DNA of 64,000 nucleotides, from assembly GCA_003165595.1 (NCBI GenBank), contig PLWQ01000031.1, forward strand, positions 31,933 through 95,932. Direction: 5' to 3'. The notes beneath the pieces were generated by a model. It made no database searches, was not told where the DNA came from, and was given only the letters and a program-made list of their open reading frames with translations. Below, piece after piece: positions 1 to 8,213 of this stretch. Numbering within the stretch: the first letter of the stretch is position 1; each line of letters opens with the position of its first letter. This stretch comes from Fibrobacterota bacterium (GTDB lineage Bacteria > Fibrobacterota > Chitinivibrionia > Chitinivibrionales > FEN-1185). Both the position numbers and the translations under genes were made by a program.

Positions 1-40
1 ACAATCCGATAATGAGCATTGGAGCAAGAAGTCTGATCAC
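1..40 (-). CDS. BatD-like protein, N-terminal fragment (cut by window edge)
   Basis: Only the first 13 or so codons lie in the window. Reading the minus strand, a GGAG ribosome-binding site is followed 8 bases later by a GTG, and the codons give a hydrophobic start (V-I-R-L-L-A-P-M-L-I-I-G-L) typical of a signal peptide. It begins 12 bp after the stop of the preceding gene in the Bat-type operon, so it should be co-transcribed. In Bat operons the gene after the TPR member is usually batD, a periplasmic-domain membrane protein; that identity is inferred from position only. Confidence 0.4.
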   Translation of the reverse strand, partial: MIRLLAPMLIIGL

Positions 41-52
41 CGCCACCGCTCC

Positions 53-616
53 TTACCAGTCTTTCGCATTTTTCCTTTCGACCGCCGCTCCCTGTTTTTC
101 GGGCTTCTTGTTGAGTTCCTTGTCGTCATCGGAATATTGCTCTATGAGCCGCTTTGCCTCTTGCTTTTTCATGTCTTCCTGCTTCTGCTGCTGCGGTGTC
201 GGCTCAGGCTTCTGATTTTCCTGATTATCCTTGTTTTCCTGACCTTGTTGCTGATCCTGCTTCTGTTGGTCTTTTTTCTGGTCGTTCTTGTCTTGCTCGT
301 TTTTATCTTGATTTTGTTTGCTATTATCGTTTTTGTCGTTACCTTTTTGCTTGTCTTGTTTGTTTTTGTCCTGATTGCCTTGATTTTGTTTTTTCTGGTC
401 TTCTTCCTTGATTTTCCCTTTTAGTGCGTTCATCTTCGGGTCTCCTGGATACTTTGCGAGACCTTCCGCAAGGGTAGCTTTACATTCCTGATTTTTTTCA
501 AAAACGTAAAATTGCGCGCCAGTGTGAAAGTAATCGTTTGCCGTCTGCCCGAGACAAGAGCCTACGATTGCAAAAATCTGGAATGCGGTTCTAATTGCCA
601 ACGATCTCGACAACAT
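53..616 (-). CDS. exported Lys/Gln/Asn-rich TPR-type protein of the Bat operon
   Basis: About 187 residues. I start it at the ATG giving M-L-S-R-S-L-A-I-R-T, because this begins a signal peptide (hydrophobic A-F-Q-I-F-A-I-V-G-S then cleavage near G-Q-T-A); it overlaps the end of the preceding TPR gene by 26 bp. After a short TPR-like stretch (Y-F-H-T-G-A-Q-F-Y through Y-P-G-D-P-K-M-N-A-L-K-G), roughly residues 75-150 are a low-complexity, highly charged run of K, Q, N, D and E. Such tails occur in the BatC/BatE TPR proteins, but this one is mostly disordered sequence. Role inferred from operon context: a periplasmic scaffold for the BatA/BatB von Willebrand proteins. No catalytic motif is visible. 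Confidence 0.75.
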   Translation of the reverse strand: MLSRSLAIRTAFQIFAIVGSCLGQTANDYFHTGAQFYVFEKNQECKATLAEGLAKYPGDPKMNALKGKIKEEDQKKQNQGNQDKNKQDKQKGNDKNDNSKQNQDKNEQDKNDQKKDQQKQDQQQGQENKDNQENQKPEPTPQQQKQEDMKKQEAKRLIEQYSDDDKELNKKPEKQGAAVERKNAKDW

Positions 617-1313
617 CCTTGAGCCTCTTGATATAATCGTTGTACGCAGCGGCAGTTTTATCTTTTTGCAAACAGTCATTCATTATTTGGAATGCCCCTT
701 TGTAGTTTTTCCGGGCAACTTCGTCGTCAGCCAAAGCCTTCATTTTTTTTGCATATTCGCTTGGTTCAATATTGCTACCATTTTGGTCGTTCTGTTGTTG
801 CTGTTGCTGCATCTGCTTAATTTTCTTTTGCACCAGCTGCACATTCCATTTTGAATCTTTGTCCGACGGCTGTACATCGAGGGATTTAATATAATTCTCA
901 AGCGCTCCCTTGTATTTGTCCATTGCCTGCTGGTTGTTCTGGGCGGACAATTGCTCGCCCTGCATGTAAAGCGCGTTGCCGAGGTTGTAGTACAAGGAAG
1001 AAAGTGCCCTTTTGTCCTTTGTCTCTTTTGCCTGGTTGTAGGCTTCTTCGGCCTTGTCGTACTGTCCGAGCCGGTACAGTGCCGAGCCTTTGTTCATTTT
1101 GAGCTTAGGTTCCCCGGGGTATTCGAGGATGAGGTTGTCGTAATCTTTGAGCGCCTGTTCGTAGTTCTTGGTGCTGTACTGTTTGTTGGCGACGCTGTTT
1201 TTTGAATGCAATTCGTCGGAATGCGCCGCTGCGGCAAGCACGGCAATACACGCGCCTGCCAGGATGATGGCGCAGGGCACAACGGGTGCGTGAGTTGCTG
1301 TCCGCAGAGACAT
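591..1313 (-). CDS. TPR-repeat periplasmic protein, BatC-like
   Basis: About 240 residues: signal peptide with hydrophobic core (C-A-I-I-L-A-G-A-C-I-A-V-L-A-A-A), then at least two TPR units. One is around N-K-Q-Y-S-T-K-N-Y-E-Q-A-L-K-D-Y and a second around A-L-Y-R-L-G-Q-Y-D-K-A-E-E-A-Y, followed by a Q-rich linker and a C-terminal helical region. The ATG chosen lies 2 bp after the batB stop, and the GAG in the last batB codon can serve as ribosome-binding site; an upstream ATG 24 bp earlier would overlap batB. TPR proteins in Bat operons are thought to bridge BatA/BatB with periplasmic partners. Fourth gene in the operon. Confidence 0.85.
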   Translation of the reverse strand: MSLRTATHAPVVPCAIILAGACIAVLAAAAHSDELHSKNSVANKQYSTKNYEQALKDYDNLILEYPGEPKLKMNKGSALYRLGQYDKAEEAYNQAKETKDKRALSSLYYNLGNALYMQGEQLSAQNNQQAMDKYKGALENYIKSLDVQPSDKDSKWNVQLVQKKIKQMQQQQQQNDQNGSNIEPSEYAKKMKALADDEVARKNYKGAFQIMNDCLQKDKTAAAYNDYIKRLKDVVEIVGN

Positions 1314-1315
1314 TG

Positions 1316-2338
1316 TTACTCGATTCTGCCTTTCCATTGAAGTTCAGATTTGACAATCTCAGGAACGAAGAACTCCAGCAGGAGGAAGAAAAGCGCAATC
1401 GCGAGAAACAGCTGATATTGCTCCTCGAAGATGTTCATCCGGTCGGTGCCGAGCTGGTTCTTCTCCATCTTTGCAATTTCACCGTAGATGGCCGGCATGT
1501 CGAGCGAGGTACCGGCATGAAAGTACTTGCCGTTTCCTTCGGTTGCGACTTTCTCAAGCATCATCGAATTGAGCCGCGTCATTACCAGGTCGCCGTTTTC
1601 GTCCTTCTTGTAGGCAATGTTCCCTTTGCCTTTGTTCACCGGAATGGGAACCCCGCTCTCCGAGCCGAGGCCCACGGTGTAGATCTTGATGCCGAGTTGC
1701 GCGGCTTTCTGCGCGGCAATCACCGCGTCGCCTTCGTTCTCCTCACCATCCGAAAGCACGATGAGCACGCGCGATTTGCTTTTTTGCGAACGAAACGCCT
1801 CAACCGACAGGTTGATGGCGCCGGCGATATCGGTCCCCTGGCTCTGGACCCAGTCGGTGGAGAGGACGCTCACGAACATTTTTGCGGCTCCGTAGTCGAG
1901 CGTAAGCGGGCACTGCACAAAGCTTTCACCCGCAAATACCACAATGCCGATGCGGTCGCCCTTGAGAAGGTCTATGAGCCTTCCGATCTCGAATTTTGCC
2001 CGTTCGAGACGGCTGGGTGCGATGTCCTCCGCAAGCATGCTTCTGGAAATGTCGAGCGCCACGATCACGTCGACGCCCTTGCGTTCCACCACTTCCGTTT
2101 TCACGCCGAACCTGGGCTGGGTAAGCGCGACAACCGCGAAGAACACGAAACACAAAAACAGCGCCCATTTGAGTACCTGCTGGTGGAGAAGCTTCTCCGG
2201 CGTCAACCTTTTCATGAGCGCAAGCTGCGCGAAGCGCGCGAGGGCCGCCTGCTTCCACTGATGGGCGAGAATAAAAAGCCCCACCAACGCGGGAATCATG
2301 AGCAGAAGCCAGAAATATGCCGGACAGCCGAATCTCAT
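1316..2338 (-). CDS. batB: BatB-like von Willebrand factor A membrane protein
   Basis: 340 residues. Two N-terminal membrane segments (residues about 8-25 and 55-72), a vWA domain (about 85-290) and a C-terminal membrane helix near F-L-A-I-A-L-F-F-L-L-L-E-F-F. The MIDAS metal site is intact: D-I-S-R-S-M with downstream T in Q-G-T-D-I-A and D in S-D-G-E-E-N. BatA/BatB pairs were described in Bacteroides aerotolerance operons and probably form a metal-dependent membrane assembly in the cell envelope; the biochemical activity is not established. A GAGGGG ribosome-binding site lies about 8 bp before the ATG. It follows batA by 55 bp and precedes the TPR genes in the same operon. Confidence 0.9.
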   Translation of the reverse strand: MRFGCPAYFWLLLMIPALVGLFILAHQWKQAALARFAQLALMKRLTPEKLLHQQVLKWALFLCFVFFAVVALTQPRFGVKTEVVERKGVDVIVALDISRSMLAEDIAPSRLERAKFEIGRLIDLLKGDRIGIVVFAGESFVQCPLTLDYGAAKMFVSVLSTDWVQSQGTDIAGAINLSVEAFRSQKSKSRVLIVLSDGEENEGDAVIAAQKAAQLGIKIYTVGLGSESGVPIPVNKGKGNIAYKKDENGDLVMTRLNSMMLEKVATEGNGKYFHAGTSLDMPAIYGEIAKMEKNQLGTDRMNIFEEQYQLFLAIALFFLLLEFFVPEIVKSELQWKGRIE

Positions 2339-2393
2339 GGCAGAAGCCCCTCGGACCTGAATGGGAACAAGTCAACTCGTATACACGTGCAAT

Positions 2394-3398
2394 TCACGGA
2401 ATCCTCCGGAACCACGTATGCGAGAGCAGGCTTTCCGCAAAAAGCAACAAGCAGCCCGCGATGAGCCACGGGAAAAACCTGTCCGCGTAACTGGTATACA
2501 GCTTTGTCTTTATCTGCGTTTTTTCCATTTTGTCTATTGTGTCGTAGATTTCCCTGAGTTTTTCCGCGTTCTGGGCGCGAAAGAATTTGCCGCCCGTCGC
2601 GCCGGCAATGTCGGCAAGCAATTGTTCGTCGAGGTCGGATTGAATCATCTGTATCTGCGTTCCAACAACCTTGCCGGTAAATTGGTCCACCATCTGGGCC
2701 GGATAGGGAACCTGCCCTTCCTTGCCAACGCCGATGGTGTAGATTTTTATGCCAAGTTCCGCCGCCGCCTTGGCGGCTGCTACCGGCGCGATCTCGCCGA
2801 AATTGTTCCCGCCGTCGGTGAGCAGGATCATCACCTTGCTCTTCGCGGGCGTGTCCTTGATGCGATTGGCCGCAGTGGCTATCGCCGTACCTATTGCGGT
2901 TGCGTCGCCGAAGTCTTCGAAGTCTATTTTGTCGACAAATTGCGTGAGAACGTTGTAGTCAAGCGTGAGCGGGCACTTGGTGTAAGCGCGCTTGGCGAAA
3001 ATCACCAGTCCGATCCGGTCGTTGTGCCGCTTCTTGATAAAATCCTTTACCGTCTCTTTGGCCACAAAAAGCCTGTTGTTGGGTTGGAAATCGAGCGACC
3101 GCATGCTGAACGAAACGTCGAGCACGAGCACGATATCGACGCCCTCGGTGGTCACTTCCTCCTCGGATGTACCCTTCTCCGGCCGCGCCAGGGCAACCAC
3201 AAGCAAGCCAATGCCCGCGAGCCGCAGCGCAAACGGCGCGTGGCGCAGAAGAAGAAAACGCGATGCCGGTATCTTTTTGATTGCGGACAAATCGGAAAAG
3301 CGCACTGCCGGACGGCTTCTTTCCCGGCGGATATACACCCATGCCATGGGAATCCACGCGAGCAGCAGCAGCAGGAGCCACGGGTTTTTAAGATGCAC
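2394..3398 (-). CDS. batA: BatA-like von Willebrand factor A membrane protein
   Basis: 334 residues from a GTG (V-H-L-K-N-P-W-L-L-L-L-L-L). I prefer this start over any upstream one because GGAGG sits 6 bp before it and the first hydrophobic segment begins immediately. Layout: two N-terminal membrane helices (about 6-20 and 55-72), vWA domain (about 85-285), C-terminal helix (W-L-I-A-G-C-L-L-L-F). MIDAS residues are D-V-S-F-S-M and T-D-G-G-N-N. Paralogue of the following batB (same architecture, P-L-T-L-D-Y shared). The start overlaps the end of the upstream gene by 11 bp, indicating translational coupling. Inferred role as in other Bat systems: envelope stress or aerotolerance complex. Confidence 0.9.
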   Translation of the reverse strand: MHLKNPWLLLLLLAWIPMAWVYIRRERSRPAVRFSDLSAIKKIPASRFLLLRHAPFALRLAGIGLLVVALARPEKGTSEEEVTTEGVDIVLVLDVSFSMRSLDFQPNNRLFVAKETVKDFIKKRHNDRIGLVIFAKRAYTKCPLTLDYNVLTQFVDKIDFEDFGDATAIGTAIATAANRIKDTPAKSKVMILLTDGGNNFGEIAPVAAAKAAAELGIKIYTIGVGKEGQVPYPAQMVDQFTGKVVGTQIQMIQSDLDEQLLADIAGATGGKFFRAQNAEKLREIYDTIDKMEKTQIKTKLYTSYADRFFPWLIAGCLLLFAESLLSHTWFRRIP

Positions 3399-4353
3399 TG
3401 CCGGCCTCCGTCTTTGCTGCCGCGGCGGGCGTTTGGACCGGCTTGGTCTTTTCCACGAATGCCCGCATGTCAACTCCGAACCGAGACACCGTGTCGTTGT
3501 CGGGCAACCACTTGGCGAATTTTACGGGGTCCGTGGTCGAGAAGAACCAGTCGACCGTCTTTCGTTCTGCAAGACCGAGCGGCGACGCCTTCACCCAATC
3601 CAGGATTTCCTGGGTGGTGAACTCGGCGATCTGCACGGCGAACCGCCTTTCGAGGTATCGCTTGATAATTTCGGAAAGTTCGAACACGTATTCGCGGATC
3701 ATGCCTTTGGCGACGTAGTTCTTCGCTTCGAGCCGGCTCAGGGCCTCCAGAGCCTCTTCGTAGGGAGGTTTGGGCGGGGCGGATTGCGCCGGTTTTGCCG
3801 CCTTTGCAAAGAACCGGCGGCCAAAGAAAATCGCGGCGGCGAGGAGGGCCGCACCTGCAATGATCCACAGCCACGCAAGCGACGGTTTCCCGGCGTTTTG
3901 CTGCGGCTTGAGGTCCTTGATGGCCGCGGTATCGGGCGAAGAAACCAGAAGCACCCGCATTGGAATCGGTTGGGTGCGCAGCGTTTCGGTTGTCTTGTCT
4001 TTCGTTACGATGAAATCGAGGGCGGGCAGGGTGCACGGCTCGGCAGTGTAGGTCGTTACCGCATAATGAAAAGAGAGGCTGTCCGCCGATTTCTTCTCCG
4101 TTTTGTCGGACGTCCATTCCTTTACCGATAGTTTTCCGAATCCGTTGTCGGTCGGAGGAGGAGTAACCTGGCTTCCCGGGGGCACGACAAGGGCCACGCC
4201 GACATGCACTCTGTCACCGATGTAAAGGCTATCCTGGCTTGCCGAATAAAATATCATGCTGCCGAAGCAGAGTGACGAGTGCGCGGCAATAGCGAGAAAA
4301 AGAACCCGGGAAATTGATTGAAAATCCATGGCGGCAGATTTAAGATTCATCAT
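3388..4353 (-). CDS. membrane-anchored protein upstream of batA (BatD/DUF4381-like)
   Basis: About 320 residues. N-terminal signal peptide (I-S-R-V-L-F-L-A-I-A-A-H-S-S-L-C-F-G-S), a periplasmic beta-rich domain of about 120 residues, one membrane helix (A-W-L-W-I-I-A-G-A-A-L-L-A-A-A-I-F-F), then a cytoplasmic region of about 140 residues with E-Y-V-F-E-L-S-E-I-I-K-R-Y-L-E-R-R-F. That last stretch resembles the helical segment of DUF4381/BatD-type proteins, which assist the vWA partners. Start is uncertain: ATG codons lie at 4353, 4350 and 4329, none with a strong ribosome-binding site. It heads the visible Bat operon and overlaps batA. Function is inferred only from family resemblance and position. 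Confidence 0.7.
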   Translation of the reverse strand: MMNLKSAAMDFQSISRVLFLAIAAHSSLCFGSMIFYSASQDSLYIGDRVHVGVALVVPPGSQVTPPPTDNGFGKLSVKEWTSDKTEKKSADSLSFHYAVTTYTAEPCTLPALDFIVTKDKTTETLRTQPIPMRVLLVSSPDTAAIKDLKPQQNAGKPSLAWLWIIAGAALLAAAIFFGRRFFAKAAKPAQSAPPKPPYEEALEALSRLEAKNYVAKGMIREYVFELSEIIKRYLERRFAVQIAEFTTQEILDWVKASPLGLAERKTVDWFFSTTDPVKFAKWLPDNDTVSRFGVDMRAFVEKTKPVQTPAAAAKTEAGSAS

Positions 4354-4609
4354 AGACCATACAGTCAATGGCTGTCAGTGTGTTGCGGGAAAATCTGTAC
4401 ATTACGTTCCGGTAACTTCGTTTATTATCAAACGTTATGCGCCGCACCGGAAACCCCGGCGGCGCGTTTCGAAGATTGGTAAAAATAAATAAAGGAAGGT
4501 CGTATGCCGCTGATTATCGAATCCAATTTGGGCGTAGATAGGCGGATGGCTTCCAGGGCGTCCGTGGCCATATTGTAATTTCTGTATCCCACTTTTCCAC
4601 GGGAGGAAC

Positions 4610-5512
4610 GTGCAGATTCACGGTTTGAGACATGTTCTGGGCGCAGTGCTGGCGATTGCCATGGTTCTGCCCGTTTGTGCCAAAGACGGTTCGGATTCGC
4701 CGTCGCAAGAACCCTGCGGCGGCTTCCGGATAGCGCCCGAGTATCATTTCGACGAGGACGTTCATTTCTTCTTCAACCAGAAGGATTCGACTTTCAAACG
4801 ACTTTACTTTGTAGAATGGAATACCTTCGCGGAACTTGCCTTTTTTTCAATCGACAACCGTTTCTTCTTCTTCTTCGACATGCAGGCCGCGATTGATCTC
4901 GGCAGGTGGCCCGACAAGGCGATTCTGTTCGATCCCAACCAGGTTGACATAGGGTTCGGCCCAACGTTCGAATACAGGTTTAATCGGCTCAACGTGGCGC
5001 TCGGGCTCGATCATCACTGTTTTCACCAAATAGACACGCTGGTTACCGCCCCGGATTTCGGGCCGATGTATTGGAACAAACTGATGCTCAGCGTTTCTTC
5101 GCCGCAGTTTCGGCCGGAGGCATTCAGGGAGGCCATAGGGCATGGTGCGGAGCTTACCTGGGACCGGAGGATTGCCTGGCAGGCAGGGATTGCATATACG
5201 CTGCACGATTTTTTCGGAATGGACACTTCGATAGTGGGCTGGAACCAGGTCTACATGATTGACCTTACCGGAGAGGCTCGCTGCGCGGCATTCCGGTTCA
5301 AAGGGTTCGCTGCGATTCTGGACGGCAAGACGGGAGCGTATTTTACCCGGACGAACCAGACATTATGGAACCAGCAGCTTCGCGCGGAACTGCTTGCCAC
5401 CGAGGGAAAATTCGGGCTTGATCTTTTCGTTAATTGGGTCGTTGTCGACCAGTTGCAGAAACGCCTGAACAAGGACAGGCTTGTGGCGATCGGAATTGAC
5501 GGTTTCAGGTGA
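4610..5512 (+). CDS. exported protein of unknown function, possible outer-membrane beta-barrel
   Basis: 300 residues from a GTG preceded by GGGAGG at only 3 bp. A signal peptide is clear (V-L-G-A-V-L-A-I-A-M-V-L-P-V-C-A). The mature protein alternates short aromatic-rich strands (F-F-F-F-F-D-M-Q-A-A, V-D-I-G-F-G-P-T-F-E-Y-R-F, W-Q-A-G-I-A-Y-T-L-H-D-F-F), a pattern suggesting an outer-membrane barrel, although the last residue is not the usual phenylalanine. No domain is recognised. It stands alone: the divergent Bat operon starts about 250 bp upstream, and an inverted-end repeat element follows. The 240 bp upstream contain an imperfect GC-rich hairpin near 4438-4468 and nothing else I can assign. 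Confidence 0.7.
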   Translation: MQIHGLRHVLGAVLAIAMVLPVCAKDGSDSPSQEPCGGFRIAPEYHFDEDVHFFFNQKDSTFKRLYFVEWNTFAELAFFSIDNRFFFFFDMQAAIDLGRWPDKAILFDPNQVDIGFGPTFEYRFNRLNVALGLDHHCFHQIDTLVTAPDFGPMYWNKLMLSVSSPQFRPEAFREAIGHGAELTWDRRIAWQAGIAYTLHDFFGMDTSIVGWNQVYMIDLTGEARCAAFRFKGFAAILDGKTGAYFTRTNQTLWNQQLRAELLATEGKFGLDLFVNWVVVDQLQKRLNKDRLVAIGIDGFR

Positions 5513-5540
5513 TAATTTAATTATTTTTGGAATGGTTTTC

Positions 5541-5662
5541 ACCACAAAGACGCAAAGGACGCAAAGAAGAGAAAATGGAGGCGAAGGATTGTGGAAACGC
5601 CACGCTATTTGCACCTTGCAATCCTCGCTTAACTTTCAAGAAATCTTTGCGCCTTTGCGGTG
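5541..5662. repeat. MITE-like element with CACCRCAAAGRCGCAAAG inverted ends
   Basis: Left end CACCACAAAGACGCAAAGG (5541 onward) is mirrored by CTTTGCGCCTTTGCGGTG (5645-5662), giving imperfect inverted ends of about 18-25 bp around an unrelated core of about 75 bp. The same ends occur again at 7194-7360, and a diverged single end lies at 49084. It sits between two plus-strand genes; no coding capacity. Confidence 0.7.
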
Positions 5663-5691
5663 AGTCTTTGTTTAAGCCGGTCGAGTGAAAC

Positions 5692-6858
5692 ATGAAAACC
5701 GAATTCGACATTATCCGGATTCTCAGCGAGAACGAGGAGAAGCTTTCTCCTTTTGCAAAGAAAAGCTCGCAGTCGCTCGGAAGAAAATTTCCCATGAAGC
5801 GGGACCCCTTCCGCCTCGAATTTTCCCGCGACGAGACCAGGATACTCCACAGCCCGCCGTTTCGGCGCCTCAAGCACAAGACGCAGGTATTCCTGTCGCC
5901 GGACAACGACCACATCTGCACGCGCATGGAGCATGTGCTCCACGTTTCCAGCATCGCCTACGTGATCGGCCGGTGCCTCAATCTCAATATAGACTTGATA
6001 AATGCGATTGCAAAGGGACACGATCTCGGGCACCCGCCGTTTGGCCACGCGGGCGAGCGCGAGCTCGACAAATTGCTGAGAGACCACGGCATTGCGCACG
6101 GGTTCCAGCACGAGGTGCACGGCCTGCGCGTCGTGGACAAGCTCACCAACTACGGGGCCGGCCTCAACCTGACGTATGAGGTGAGGGACGGCATCATCAC
6201 GCATTGCGGCGAAAGCTTCGACCGGGTTCTTGCGCCGGACCGCGCACGGGATCTCACCAAGCTTGAGGAAATCGACGATCGCGATTCCATGCCCTCAACG
6301 CTTGAAGGATGTCTCGTAAGAATGGTGGACCGCATCGCCTACCTCGGACGGGACCTCGAAGACGGCATCAAGGCGGGCATCATCCGCAAGACCGACGTTC
6401 CCGCAACCGTGACCAAAGACCTGGGCGCCGACAACGGAGCCATAATAGGACGGTTTGTCAACGACATCATCGCTAACAGCATCGACAAGGATGCCATAAT
6501 GATGAGCAAGGAGGTCCTTGCGCTTATGGAACGTCTCAAGGATTTCAACTACGAATGCATTTACAACCATCCCGAGGTAGAGATCAAGGCGAAAAAATCC
6601 GGGCACATCATAGGCCTCCTGTTTAGCGAACTCATGGAGATTCTCAAGAAATCCGATCGAGGCAAGGACGCGGCCAACGTGCACGCGGTGGTGCGCGAGG
6701 CGCCGAGCATGGAGGTTTTCTTCCATTTTATCAAGAACACGAATTATGTCGACGAAACGCCGGCCTGGCGGATCGCCGCCGACTACATAGCGGGAATGAC
6801 CGATCACTTCGCAGAAAGGACGTACATCCAGCTTTTTGTGCCCACACCGGTTATCTGA
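5692..6858 (+). CDS. dgt: deoxyguanosinetriphosphate triphosphohydrolase-like HD protein
   Basis: 388 residues. HD-superfamily phosphohydrolase of the dGTPase type, which releases tripolyphosphate from dNTPs and so trims the dNTP pool in the cytoplasm. Evidence: R-D-E-T-R-I-L-H-S-P-P-F-R-R-L near residue 45, the first metal histidine in T-R-M-E-H-V-L-H-V (about 82), the HD pair in K-G-H-D-L-G-H-P-P-F-G-H-A-G-E (about 107-120), and the later aspartate in D-R-I-A-Y-L-G-R-D. Length is close to the bacterial dNTPase (type 2) proteins. ATG with a weak GAG site 6-8 bp upstream. It lies between two copies of the same inverted-end repeat; the following small zinc-ribbon gene is 48 bp downstream. Confidence 0.9.
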   Translation: MKTEFDIIRILSENEEKLSPFAKKSSQSLGRKFPMKRDPFRLEFSRDETRILHSPPFRRLKHKTQVFLSPDNDHICTRMEHVLHVSSIAYVIGRCLNLNIDLINAIAKGHDLGHPPFGHAGERELDKLLRDHGIAHGFQHEVHGLRVVDKLTNYGAGLNLTYEVRDGIITHCGESFDRVLAPDRARDLTKLEEIDDRDSMPSTLEGCLVRMVDRIAYLGRDLEDGIKAGIIRKTDVPATVTKDLGADNGAIIGRFVNDIIANSIDKDAIMMSKEVLALMERLKDFNYECIYNHPEVEIKAKKSGHIIGLLFSELMEILKKSDRGKDAANVHAVVREAPSMEVFFHFIKNTNYVDETPAWRIAADYIAGMTDHFAERTYIQLFVPTPVI

Positions 6859-6906
6859 GTGACCGGCGGTTGCACGCGCTTTTGACGCACAGGCTGGAAG
6901 ACTCAC

Positions 6907-7170
6907 ATGGCTTCACATCAAATCATTCGGTCAAACGGCAAACAGGAATACCAGTCGTTTTTCGCGGAGTTATGGGATTCATTCTGGAATCCCCCTCGGC
7001 TCAATTGCCCAAAATGCGGCGGCACCGGCGTGGAGTATTACGACCCTTTTTTCTTTTCGCCGATTCGAACACTCAAGGGGCATCGCCGCGTCAGATGCCC
7101 CGCCTGCCGGTTTATCTGGCGGCCTAGCAGAAGGCGCAAGCCGTTCTGGAAGGGAGACAGGCCTTTTTGA
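6907..7170 (+). CDS. small zinc-ribbon protein
   Basis: 87 residues, start ATG with GGAAG about 6 bp upstream. Two zinc knuckles are visible: C-P-K-C-G-G-T-G (residues about 35-42) and C-P-A-C-R-F (about 64-69), spaced as in a single four-cysteine zinc ribbon. The C terminus is strongly basic (R-P-S-R-R-R-K-P-F-W-K-G-D-R), consistent with nucleic-acid binding, but no known family is recognised. It follows dgt by 48 bp on the same strand and may be co-transcribed; an inverted-end repeat begins 24 bp after the stop. Confidence 0.7.
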   Translation: MASHQIIRSNGKQEYQSFFAELWDSFWNPPRLNCPKCGGTGVEYYDPFFFSPIRTLKGHRRVRCPACRFIWRPSRRRKPFWKGDRPF

Positions 7171-7193
7171 TCCTAAATTCCACAGATGCCATT

Positions 7194-7360
7194 CACCGCA
7201 AAGACGCAAAGGCCGCAAAGAAATGGCCTTATAGACTTTTTACCATTGTCGACTCATTAACCGACAGCATTTCGAACTCTCATTTTCGTTGTCTGCACGT
7301 TGTTGACTTTCAATCTGCTTTCGTTCGCGTACCTTAGCGTACTTTGCGCCTTTGCGGTGA
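7194..7360. repeat. MITE-like element, second copy
   Basis: Left end CACCGCAAAGACGCAAAGG and right end CTTTGCGCCTTTGCGGTG (7343-7360) are near-perfect inverted ends of the same type as at 5541-5662. The 115-bp core differs from that copy. The gap of about 290 bp between the flanking genes is otherwise without recognisable signals. Confidence 0.7.
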
Positions 7361-7459
7361 ACTGTATTTTTTAGGTTTGATGTATATTCCACGGTAGAGG
7401 GCATGCGGGCAATAAGAAATTGCGGTTTCCGTATTTTTAGAGGGATTGCCGGAGGGACT

Positions 7460-7954
7460 ATGAAAACGACGGCTGTGGTGATAGGTCTCTGCCTTGTGTC
7501 GCTGGCTTTGGGTCAGGATGCGGACTCTTACAAGTCTACAGGCGATTCCCTCAAGGGCGGGTGGCTCGATCCTTCACGCTTTTCCTTCCATAATTCCGTG
7601 AGTTTCGGCATGGCAAGCGCCAGCGGATCATCACTGCAATCCCAGGGCCTCTACAGTACCATGCTCACCTACAAGTTCTCGCAGCCCATAACGCTCAATC
7701 TCAATTTTGGATTGCCCTTGTTTTCCACGTTTGCTGAGGGACAGAATCTTAGTTCTCAGAACCTGACCTCCATGGAGTATTTCCGGAACATGCCCATCGA
7801 TGTTTCCCTGGCGTGGAAAGCCACGGACAACATGTTTTTTCTCCTGAGCTTTGAGCGTGCGCCCGCGGGATATTACTCCGACTTCAATTCGCCGCTTTAC
7901 TATCTGCCCGTCAACAGGGGGGCAATGTTGTCGCCCGCAGCAGGGGTTCATTGA
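7460..7954 (+). CDS. exported protein, probable outer-membrane beta-strand protein
   Basis: 164 residues. The ATG chosen is preceded by GGAGGG at 3 bp and opens a standard signal peptide (M-K-T-T-A-V-V-I-G-L-C-L-V-S-L-A-L-G-Q). Mature sequence has amphipathic strands (F-S-F-H-N-S-V-S-F-G-M-A, I-T-L-N-L-N-F-G-L-P-L-F, V-S-L-A-W-K-A-T-D-N-M-F-F-L-L-S-F-E), as in small outer-membrane barrels or beta-barrel fragments. No family recognised. Its stop overlaps by 7 bp the stop of the convergent gene on the other strand, so no terminator fits between them. Confidence 0.7.
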   Translation: MKTTAVVIGLCLVSLALGQDADSYKSTGDSLKGGWLDPSRFSFHNSVSFGMASASGSSLQSQGLYSTMLTYKFSQPITLNLNFGLPLFSTFAEGQNLSSQNLTSMEYFRNMPIDVSLAWKATDNMFFLLSFERAPAGYYSDFNSPLYYLPVNRGAMLSPAAGVH

Positions 7955-8199
7955 TCTGGCCGCTCTTGCCGGCCCAGGTTCTTGATTCTTTTTTCCAAAT
8001 GCATGCCGACTTTTTGCCATAGCTCGCTGGTTCGGATCGTCTGTCCCTTCCGCAGCCTGAATGACTTCGTTGCCTGCGCTATTTCTCCTTCAACAAGCTT
8101 CTTATTCAAGCCATAGTGGATGCTGAAGTAGTCGCACAGCTCCTGTTTGGAATGCCACCGGAAAGAGCTTCTGCGCTGCTCCAACGCTTCTTCGTTCAT
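7948..8199 (-). CDS. small conserved-looking protein following ispE
   Basis: 83 residues (M-N-E-E-A-L-E-Q-R-R-S-S-F). Start chosen because GGAGGG lies 6 bp upstream of this ATG; a longer reading frame would run back through ispE. It begins 14 bp after the ispE stop and is almost certainly in the same operon. The middle (K-Q-E-L-C-D-Y-F-S-I-H-Y-G-L-N then K-G-Q-T-I-R-T-S-E-L-W) looks like a compact helical, possibly helix-turn-helix, domain; there are no catalytic motifs. Function unknown. Confidence 0.7.
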   Translation of the reverse strand: MNEEALEQRRSSFRWHSKQELCDYFSIHYGLNKKLVEGEIAQATKSFRLRKGQTIRTSELWQKVGMHLEKRIKNLGRQERPDQ

Positions 8200-8213
8200 G
8201 CGCATCCCTCCTG

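Noticed and set aside
137-424. Plus-strand leucine/phenylalanine-rich frames that look like membrane proteins
   Set aside because: They are the antisense of the Lys/Gln/Asn-rich tail of the Bat-operon protein (AAG/CAG/AAC codons read backwards as CTT/CTG/GTT).
1286-3620. Long plus-strand open frames (392 and 419 codons) across the Bat operon
   Set aside because: They lie antisense to batA, batB and their neighbour, which have clear vWA motifs, signal peptides and ribosome-binding sites; the plus-strand translations are Arg/His-rich and featureless.
5692-7170. Compound transposon made by the two inverted-end elements around dgt
   Set aside because: No transposase, and dgt is a housekeeping gene of normal composition; the arrangement is noted only as a finding.
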